A stretch of 12,529 bases of DNA from an uncultured Bacilli bacterium (GTDB lineage Bacteria > Bacillota_I > Bacilli_A > RF39 > UBA660): contig CANRME010000029.1 of NCBI GenBank assembly GCA_947631655.1, forward strand, positions 1-12,529, given 5' to 3'. The notes beneath the pieces are model-generated. The model ran no database searches and had not been told where the DNA came from. It was given only the letters and a program-made list of their open reading frames with translations. A program made the position numbers and the translations under genes. Below, one piece after another: positions 8,078-12,529 of this stretch. Each line of letters starts with the position of its first letter. The stretch's first letter is position 1.

Positions 8078-8656
8078 TTAATAACCAGGAACTAATTCCA
8101 CATCATGTTCACTATCTACTGCAACATTTAAAGTCATTGTTTTTTCAATAATATTCCCTGTATCATCAGTCGCTTGTTGATTTCCTTCTTCATTATTGAA
8201 TGAAATAGTTAATTCATAAGTATCTAATCCATCAACTGCTAATTCTTGATTTTTTAAAATATATCCTGAAGATGTAGGTAATACCTTACCTTCTATAACT
8301 GGAGAAAAATCACCTGTTCCTGTTTTCTTCTTTAAAGTAACTTTTAAATCATTTTCTCCAAAAGTATTTCCTGCAATATTTAATTTAATATTATAACTTG
8401 TTGCTAAATTTCCCGTACTTTGAACTTTAAATTGTTTTGTTACACTATCTCCAGGAATTGCACTATTTAAAGATACTTCACTACTATCAGTGTAAATAAT
8501 TTTCATTTTACCAGCAGTCACCGCCATTGGTTCTGCACTTTCATTACCATTTATTTTGGCTGTAAAATAAGCATAACTAACACTAGTTACACATAAAACA
8601 TTAATTGCAATAACACATATTAATAAAGCTATAGTTTGTTTATTAAATAATTTCAT
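8078..8656 (-). CDS. Exported TasA/CalY-like protein with SipW-type signal peptide
   Basis: Complete 192-residue exported protein. The N-terminus has a short charged start (MKLFNKQ), a hydrophobic core (about 8-26) and SVSYAYFTA, the pattern of SipW-cognate signal peptides, with likely cleavage after A29. The mature part fits the TasA/camelysin-like beta-rich module: MAVTAGKMKIIYTDS, the hallmark AIPGDSVTKQFKVQSTGNL (about 66-84) and a repeating strand pattern to the end. There is no sortase motif and no C-terminal membrane anchor. In other Bacillota such proteins form matrix fibres or act as surface metalloproteases; no HExxH zinc motif is seen, so a structural role is more likely. Its first 90 residues closely match those of the upstream 640-residue protein, indicating duplication. 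No SipW signal peptidase gene is in the window. AGGAGAG lies 9 bases before the start. Confidence 0.82.
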   Translation of the reverse strand: MKLFNKQTIALLICVIAINVLCVTSVSYAYFTAKINGNESAEPMAVTAGKMKIIYTDSSEVSLNSAIPGDSVTKQFKVQSTGNLATSYNIKLNIAGNTFGENDLKVTLKKKTGTGDFSPVIEGKVLPTSSGYILKNQELAVDGLDTYELTISFNNEEGNQQATDDTGNIIEKTMTLNVAVDSEHDVELVPGY

Positions 8657-8665
8657 AAATCACTA

Positions 8666-8708
8666 CTCTCCTACTATCAAGTATACAATATTTTATTTTT
8701 TTATACAA
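8666..8708 (-). promoter_or_regulatory. Proximal promoter and ribosome binding site of the 192-residue SipW-type gene
   Basis: On the minus strand TTGTAT (8703-8708), a 17-base spacer and TATACT (8680-8685) make a fair promoter, followed by AGGAGAG (8666-8672) ahead of the ATG. A second potential start lies further upstream in the conserved 23-base element at 8734-8756, so this gene may have two promoters. Confidence 0.5.
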
Positions 8709-8733
8709 TAATTTATTTAAAGTTATACGTAAA

Positions 8734-8756
8734 AATTATATCTCAAAATAAGCCAT
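8734..8756 (-). promoter_or_regulatory. Conserved 23-base element, copy upstream of the 192-residue gene
   Basis: On the plus strand this contains TTATAT-CTCA-AAATAA followed by GCCAT; it matches 10781-10803 at 22 of 23 bases. Read on the minus strand it includes a TATAAT box (8735-8740), but the -35 region here is poor. It starts immediately after the terminator of the 640-residue gene. The inferred role is an operator or promoter element shared by the two SipW-type genes. Confidence 0.6.
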
Positions 8757-8758
8757 AT

Positions 8759-8786
8759 AAAAACAGATAAACTATTGTTATCTGTT
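8759..8786 (-). terminator. Rho-independent terminator of the 640-residue SipW-type gene
   Basis: AACAGATAA (8778-8786 on the minus strand) pairs with TTATCTGTT (8762-8770) in a perfect 9-bp stem with a 7-base loop, ending in a run of five T residues. It lies 29 bases past the stop codon at 8816, so the two SipW-type genes are probably separate transcripts. Confidence 0.7.
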
Positions 8787-8815
8787 AATTAACTTTATCT
8801 ACTCATCTTAATTTG

Positions 8816-10738
8816 CTATGCAGCTGATAAAACAGAACGAAATGTTTTAGCTATACTATTGTTCCCAAAATCGAATGTAAACGCGAGAATTCCAGAGTGA
8901 TTCCCACTAGTTTGATTTCCTCCACGGGTAAACCAAGATTTTAGTCCATCAGCTCCGTTTATACAAAGGAAAAAAGCATGGTCCCAATCCCAAGAACCAC
9001 TGTTATTACCATATATACTTAAAGTTTCCCTAGTAGCATCGCCTAGATGGCCTCTTTCATGGGATACTTGTGTTCTACCATATTCATATATATCATAATA
9101 TTTAGAATCCGGCATATTTTCTGCATCAAATCCACTTGTAGTATTGTAATATGGAATTATACTATTTTCTTGGATCATTACGCCCATAACGGAGTCAGAA
9201 GCTCCACCGCTCATATCAAATATACCGTATACATTTCCAGTGGTACTAGCTTTTGTTCCCCCTGTTTTCCATTGATTATCTGCTTCACATTTTGCTAGTG
9301 TATTTTCTTCTGTATTCCATTTTGGAGTATATTGAGTATCCACACATCCAGTATATGTTCCACCCTTAGTTTTGTCCTCTGTTCCTTGAGCGATAGGATT
9401 TTGCCATACTACACAGTCAGTAAAGTTTATGCCTTCTATATTACAATTTTGAGAATCTTTAAATATTCCATATGTACTTTCAGTTAAATATACTACTGCT
9501 CCCCATTCCATATTCTTCATAACTCGAGTATCTACTTCATCTTGTTTTAAATTATATTTATTTCCTTCTTCACTTAATGCTTGTTCGGCATAAAAAGCTG
9601 TTGCAATATTCTTATTTACCATACTTGTTTTATTTGGTAATATCGTTATTTCTCCAATATCATTTTCATTTTTGCCAATAGGGTCTTCTTTATCACTTGG
9701 TTCAAATTTCCCTACCCATATACCTGGTAATTCTGTATCACCAAAGGTAAATGCAGGATGTGTATACCAATTCCCATTTATATCGTTTTGACATGTTTCT
9801 TTTCCATTCGCTGCTATTATACATGTTACTGTTCCTGTACTTGTCACCCCTTGTTCAAATTCGATGTTGATTATTTGTTTTGGGGCACTTTCTTTTGCTA
9901 CTGCATTAAATAGTTGATATTTATATCTTGGGATCCAGACATACATTTGTAGTATATCTTCTTCGGTTATGGTTTGATTTATTCTTAATGTTCCGTCTTC
10001 TTTATAAAATTTGTTTCTTATTTCTTCATTTGTATTATCTATTAATACTGCATTCCCCCATTTATGGTCATTGTAATCATACCATTCTTCTGTTATATCT
10101 GCTATCTTCATGGTATTATCTTCATTAAATGTTATTGGTATCATCCCTTGATATAGTTTTGGTCGGTTTGCTCCACTTTCATCTCTATATGGTTCTTGGT
10201 ATTCATATAATTTTACATCTGTTTCACTATCTACTTCTATTTTGAATTTTACTTTTTTATTGGCATTATCATTTTGATTACTTTCATCTTTTTTAAAATT
10301 TAAAGTTAAGGTATAGTTATCTATTCCTTTTTCTTTTATTTCATTTTCTATTACTATATATCCATCTTCATAGGGTAATACTTTTTCTGGTTCAACTACT
10401 CCATTTTTAGTTAAGGTATATTTTAAATCATTATAATCTTCAAAATCATTATTTTCTATATCTATCTTTATATTATATTTAGTATCTAAATTACCAGTAT
10501 TTTCTACTTTAAATTGTTTAGTTAATGAATCTCCTGGTATGGCATTATTTAAAGTTACAATATTGGAATCAGTATAAGTTATTTTCATAGTTCCTGCTGT
10601 TACTGTCATTTCTTCTGCTTTATCATTACCAACTATATTAGCAGTAAAGTAAGCATAAGAAACAGATATAATACATAATAAATTTATACTTACTACTGAT
10701 ATTAATAATATTAAAGATTTTTTATCAAATATTTTCAT
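8816..10738 (-). CDS. Exported two-part protein: TasA-like module joined to a C-type-lectin/FGE-like domain
   Basis: Complete 640-residue exported protein. Residues 1-29 are a SipW-type signal peptide ending SVSYA before YFTA. Residues about 30-175 are a TasA/CalY-like module with the same AIPGDSLTKQFKVENTGNL hallmark as the neighbouring 192-residue protein. A linker with WYDYNDHKWGNAVLID (219-234) and YVWIPRYKYQ (266-275) follows. The C-terminal part (about 320-640) resembles the FGE-sulfatase/C-type-lectin-like fold: GNVYGIFDMSGGASDSVMG (501-519), WFTRGGN (602-608) and the closing strand KTFRSVLSA. Six cysteines lie in three nearby pairs (306/316, 432/442, 465/484) plus C592, so disulfides are possible outside the cell. 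There is no sortase motif or membrane anchor, so attachment may be through the TasA-like module. The C-terminal DNA is more GC-rich than the N-terminal DNA. The likely role is surface display or ligand binding; catalysis is not shown. Confidence 0.82.
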   Translation of the reverse strand: MKIFDKKSLILLISVVSINLLCIISVSYAYFTANIVGNDKAEEMTVTAGTMKITYTDSNIVTLNNAIPGDSLTKQFKVENTGNLDTKYNIKIDIENNDFEDYNDLKYTLTKNGVVEPEKVLPYEDGYIVIENEIKEKGIDNYTLTLNFKKDESNQNDNANKKVKFKIEVDSETDVKLYEYQEPYRDESGANRPKLYQGMIPITFNEDNTMKIADITEEWYDYNDHKWGNAVLIDNTNEEIRNKFYKEDGTLRINQTITEEDILQMYVWIPRYKYQLFNAVAKESAPKQIINIEFEQGVTSTGTVTCIIAANGKETCQNDINGNWYTHPAFTFGDTELPGIWVGKFEPSDKEDPIGKNENDIGEITILPNKTSMVNKNIATAFYAEQALSEEGNKYNLKQDEVDTRVMKNMEWGAVVYLTESTYGIFKDSQNCNIEGINFTDCVVWQNPIAQGTEDKTKGGTYTGCVDTQYTPKWNTEENTLAKCEADNQWKTGGTKASTTGNVYGIFDMSGGASDSVMGVMIQENSIIPYYNTTSGFDAENMPDSKYYDIYEYGRTQVSHERGHLGDATRETLSIYGNNSGSWDWDHAFFLCINGADGLKSWFTRGGNQTSGNHSGILAFTFDFGNNSIAKTFRSVLSAA

Positions 10739-10780
10739 ACAATACCTACTTTCCCTATTATGATTCCCATATCTTAAAAT

Positions 10781-10803
10781 AATTATATCTCAATATAAGC
10801 CAT
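10781..10803 (-). promoter_or_regulatory. Conserved 23-base element in the divergent intergenic region
   Basis: The second copy of the element at 8734-8756 (22/23 identical). Here the plus strand holds a perfect inverted repeat, TTATAT-CTCA-ATATAA (10783-10798), followed by GCCAT. It overlaps the -10 box and most of the spacer of the promoter of the 640-residue gene and lies just upstream of the divergent regulator promoter. The neighbouring double-HTH protein is the obvious candidate to bind it, which is inference. Confidence 0.65.
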
Positions 10804-10810
10804 TATTCAA
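10782..10810 (-). promoter_or_regulatory. Promoter of the 640-residue SipW-type gene
   Basis: On the minus strand TTGAAT (10805-10810), a 17-base spacer and TATAAT (10782-10787) form a good promoter. The leader to the ATG at 10738 would be about 37 bases, with AGTAGG a few bases before the start as the ribosome binding site. Confidence 0.7.
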
Positions 10811-10824
10811 ATGTTTTTTTCTGA

Positions 10825-10830
10825 TATGAT
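10825..10830 (+). promoter_or_regulatory. Possible -10 box of the double-HTH regulator gene
   Basis: TATGAT lies 31 bases before the ATG of the regulator. The -35 region at 16-18 bases (around 10802-10808) is weak (ATTATT) and would overlap the -35 box of the divergent gene, so the two promoters probably interfere or are co-regulated. Confidence 0.4.
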
Positions 10831-10861
10831 ATTTTTTATTAAGAAAGCTTAGATGATTTGA

Positions 10862-11326
10862 ATGATTCCAAACTTACGTTTAAAAGATTTGAGAGAAGAT
10901 AGATTTTGGAATCAACAAACAATAGCGGGTTTACTAAACATAAATAGAAGAACTTATGCTGAATACGAACTTCAAAATAATATGTTACCAATTAAATATT
11001 TACCTAAATTATCTAATATTTACAATGTAAGTATTGATTATATTTGTGGTATTACTAATAAACCTAAACCAAGTACCATAAGTTCTTTTAATATTGATAA
11101 CATTCTTACTAATTTAAAAATTTTAAGAAAAGAAAATAATTTAACTCAAAAAATGTTAGCATCTTCTTTATCTTATAGTCAAAATACTATTAGTGAATAT
11201 GAAACCGGAAAAAGGACTATTCCTTTAGATTATTTAATAAAAGCCTCTTTATTTTTTCATATTTCTTTAGATGAAATATTTGCTGAAATAAAAATAAAGG
11301 ATACACAAAATATCATGTATCCTTAG
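10862..11326 (+). CDS. Small regulator with two tandem XRE-type HTH domains
   Basis: Complete 154-residue cytoplasmic protein, the only plus-strand gene here. Two Cro/C1-type (XRE) helix-turn-helix domains follow each other: residues about 5-62 (LKDLREDRFWNQQTIAGLL, NINRRTYAEYE, YLPKLSNIYNVSIDYICG) and about 83-140 (LKILRKENNLTQKMLASSL, SYSQNTISEYETGKRTIP, LIKASLFFHISLDEIF). The second matches the family consensus better; the first has RFWNQQTIA in place of the usual LTQ-type turn. There is no sensor or metal-binding domain. The arrangement suggests one chain carrying two DNA-reading heads. It is divergent from the 640-residue surface protein, with a conserved inverted repeat in the shared region, so regulation of both SipW-type genes and of itself is likely but inferred. 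The ribosome binding site is weak (AGATGAT, 10851-10857). Confidence 0.9.
   Translation: MIPNLRLKDLREDRFWNQQTIAGLLNINRRTYAEYELQNNMLPIKYLPKLSNIYNVSIDYICGITNKPKPSTISSFNIDNILTNLKILRKENNLTQKMLASSLSYSQNTISEYETGKRTIPLDYLIKASLFFHISLDEIFAEIKIKDTQNIMYP
11285..11324 (-). terminator. Minus-strand terminator located in the 3' end of the regulator gene
   Basis: AAGGATACA (minus strand 11316-11324) pairs with TGTATCCTT (11297-11305): a perfect 9-bp stem with a 10-base loop. On the minus strand it is followed by TATTTTTATTT, so it would stop transcripts coming from the yihY-like gene. The hairpin lies within the last codons of the convergent regulator gene. On the plus strand no T-run follows. Confidence 0.55.
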
Positions 11327-11328
11327 TC

Positions 11329-11374
11329 ATTAATATCGTTAGTACAACAATACTAGATTGATATTAATATTTTT
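11329..11374 (+). terminator. Probable terminator of the regulator gene (long two-part hairpin)
   Basis: ATTAATATC (11329-11337) pairs perfectly with GATATTAAT (11360-11368), with an inner 5-bp helix TAGTA/TACTA (11340-11344 with 11351-11355) and a CAACAA loop; ATTTTTG follows on the plus strand. It begins 3 bases after the regulator stop codon. The stem is AT-rich but long. Confidence 0.5.
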
Positions 11375-11395
11375 GAAGCATGTATTAAATGCTTC
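11375..11395. other. Stem-loop between the convergent genes
   Basis: GAAGCAT and ATGCTTC form a perfect 7-bp stem around a 7-base loop. No T-run follows on either strand, so it is not an obvious terminator. It could stabilise the 3' end of a convergent transcript or be fortuitous. Confidence 0.4.
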
Positions 11396-11410
11396 TAATA
11401 GTATTATTGC

Positions 11411-12256
11411 TTATTTAATAGTTTTTATTTTGGCAGTTTCTGCCAATTTTTCTTGTTCCGTTTGCGCATTTAAGGCCATTCCTATTACAAAAATATATGC
11501 TAGTAAATAAACCCATAACATAAGTACTACAATATTTGCAAGGCCTCCATAAAACACACTATAATGCGCATAATGGGAGATGTAATATGAATATAGTGCC
11601 GTCATAATAATCCATCCAATAGAGGTAAATACCGCTCCGTAATTAACATACTTACTAGGTATTACTCTATCAGGTGCCATAGTATAAATTATCTTAATAA
11701 ATAAGAAGATTATTAACCATGATACTGGGCCTCTTAAAATACTAAATATTAATTCTAAATTACGCGTAACTTGCGCATCTAAATTAACATACTTAATCAT
11801 TTCCACAATCTTTTCCCCAAATAACGGAACTACTAAGACGAATAAGAAAAGTAATACAATAAAGAAAGTCATCACTAAAGCTTTAATTCTTCTTTTTAAA
11901 TAACCTTTATCGGGAATATTATATATCGCATTACTCGTAATAATCATAGAAGAAGCTCCATTACTAGCGATAAAATAACCTACAGCTAATGAAACAAAGA
12001 ACCCTATTCCCACATTTACTCCTGATATATCGTTAATTAATAGTTTCGCTACACTACTACCAAAAGCTTTAGTTAAAAACTCTGATATAAATCCAATTGA
12101 TAAATTAAGAAATGAAGCCCCATACATAATAAGAGTAATTAAAGGTACTACCGATAGTACGAAGAAAAAAGCTAATTGACCAGGTAATACTAACATTTCT
12201 GGTCTCCAAAAAGCCTTCCAAAAGTTTACAAAGAACTTTTTTATCTTCTCTTTCAT
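11411..12256 (-). CDS. YihY/BrkB-family inner membrane protein
   Basis: Complete 281-residue integral membrane protein of the YihY/virulence factor BrkB family; the transported substrate, if any, is unknown, and the old RNase BN label for this family is not supported. About six membrane segments are visible (roughly 24-48, 82-104, 126-148, 176-193, 205-228, 238-262). Family hallmarks include LPGQLAFFFVLSVVPLITL (24-42) and YGGLANIVVLMLWVYLLAY (236-254) followed by GMALNAQ, as in the usual YG-LLW-Y-GAELN pattern. A positively charged N-terminus and a Lys-rich C-terminal tail are probably cytoplasmic. The start lies 3 bases after the stop codon of the GGDEF-like gene, and its ribosome binding site is inside that gene, so the two are co-transcribed and probably translationally coupled. 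Confidence 0.93.
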   Translation of the reverse strand: MKEKIKKFFVNFWKAFWRPEMLVLPGQLAFFFVLSVVPLITLIMYGASFLNLSIGFISEFLTKAFGSSVAKLLINDISGVNVGIGFFVSLAVGYFIASNGASSMIITSNAIYNIPDKGYLKRRIKALVMTFFIVLLFLFVLVVPLFGEKIVEMIKYVNLDAQVTRNLELIFSILRGPVSWLIIFLFIKIIYTMAPDRVIPSKYVNYGAVFTSIGWIIMTALYSYYISHYAHYSVFYGGLANIVVLMLWVYLLAYIFVIGMALNAQTEQEKLAETAKIKTIK

Positions 12257-12259
12257 AAC

Positions 12260-12529
12260 CTACTCCTCATATTTTGCTTGTTTTTGCATCTTCATATCAT
12301 CAACAGCTTCATTAATTGCATCTTCTATCATCTTAGTATCATCTAAAATCATACTATAAGTAATCGTAACTCCATAATCATGTGGTAAATCTTTAATTTC
12401 TTTATATAATTTTCTTATATAACTAGTTACTTGTTTGCTATTATACTCTACTAAATAAATCATAAACTCATTACCATTAGTTCTTATAATATCACTATTA
12501 TCAAGTTGCGTTTTAATTAAGATATTTGC
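12260..12529 (-). CDS. C-terminal part of a degenerate GGDEF-domain protein, cut by the window edge
   Basis: The frame is open from the window edge to a TAG at 12260-12262 (89 codons); the ATG at 12463 is internal, because in-frame residues upstream (ILIKTQLDNSDIIRTNGNEF) continue the domain. The layout follows the end of a GGDEF domain: the strand-turn-strand RTNGNEFMIYL, a helix (SKQVTSYIRKLYKEIKDL), the strand GVTITYSMI where active enzymes have SIGIA, and the closing helix IEDAINEAVDDMKMQKQ in place of the AD-AMY-AK region. The signature is NGNEF instead of GGDEF: the first Gly and the catalytic Asp are replaced, so cyclic di-GMP synthesis is unlikely and a sensory or binding role is more plausible. 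The N-terminal domains are not in the window. It forms an operon with the YihY-like gene. Confidence 0.75.
   Translation of the reverse strand, partial: ANILIKTQLDNSDIIRTNGNEFMIYLVEYNSKQVTSYIRKLYKEIKDLPHDYGVTITYSMILDDTKMIEDAINEAVDDMKMQKQAKYEE
12263..12268 (-). promoter_or_regulatory. Ribosome binding site of the YihY-like gene inside the preceding gene
   Basis: GAGGAG forms the last two Glu codons of the GGDEF-like gene and lies 6 bases before the ATG at 12256. It supports the chosen start and suggests translational coupling of the pair. Confidence 0.8.

Noticed and set aside
8816..8940. A complete diversity-generating retroelement
   Set aside because: No template repeat and no reverse transcriptase gene are in the window; only the target-like fold is suggestive, so it is kept as a speculative finding and not annotated.
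12260..12463. A separate 67-residue small protein starting at the ATG at 12463
   Set aside because: The frame continues without a stop to the window edge, and the upstream residues complete a GGDEF-like pattern, so this ATG is internal.
103..12529. Reassigned UGA codon, suggested by the lack of TGA stops
   Set aside because: All complete genes end in TAA or TAG, but no in-frame TGA is needed to continue any protein and Trp is TGG throughout. About ten genes are too few to make the absence meaningful.

Overview
The window looks like chromosomal DNA from a low-GC, anaerobic member of the Bacillota, probably an uncultured gut lineage near Erysipelotrichia/Bacilli or RF39. This placement is inference. 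It rests on the AT-rich, A/T-ended codons, strong AGGAGG-type ribosome binding sites, a single-chain pyruvate:ferredoxin oxidoreductase (typical of anaerobes), a Gram-positive style Tex protein, and two proteins with SipW-type signal peptides as in the TasA/CalY family. All genes except one lie on the minus strand. The standard genetic code fits throughout (Trp is TGG; the stops seen are TAA or TAG).

Read along the minus strand from the right edge: the C-terminal end of a degenerate GGDEF-domain protein (cut by the window edge) is followed 3 bases later by a YihY/BrkB-family membrane protein whose ribosome binding site lies in the last codons of the GGDEF gene. A region of three hairpins (about 11297-11395) then separates this pair from the convergent gene at 10862-11326, the only plus-strand gene. 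That gene encodes a small regulator with two XRE-type helix-turn-helix domains.

Divergent from the regulator are two separately transcribed exported proteins: a 640-residue protein with a TasA-like N-terminal half joined to a C-type-lectin/FGE-like C-terminal half, and a 192-residue protein that is essentially the N-terminal module alone. Both genes carry upstream the same 23-base element (22/23 identical), one copy lying in the shared intergenic region with the regulator. The simplest reading is a small regulon: a double-HTH regulator controlling a fibre-like subunit and a surface protein that carries a binding domain. The C-terminal half of the large protein is clearly richer in G+C than its N-terminal half, which suggests domain shuffling.

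Next come a phage-type ORF6N-domain protein joined to a possible HKD (phospholipase D-like) domain, with a near-ideal promoter of its own; pyruvate:ferredoxin oxidoreductase; an AAA ATPase of the DUF4143 type whose -35 box lies inside a three-copy 23-base tandem repeat; the Tex RNA-binding protein; and, at the left edge, the first codons of a membrane protein. No stretch longer than 300 bases lacks a gene. No tRNA, rRNA, CRISPR array or insertion sequence was seen. The parts most worth following up are the double-HTH/SipW-type/lectin-fold cluster and the ATPase with its repeat-embedded promoter.
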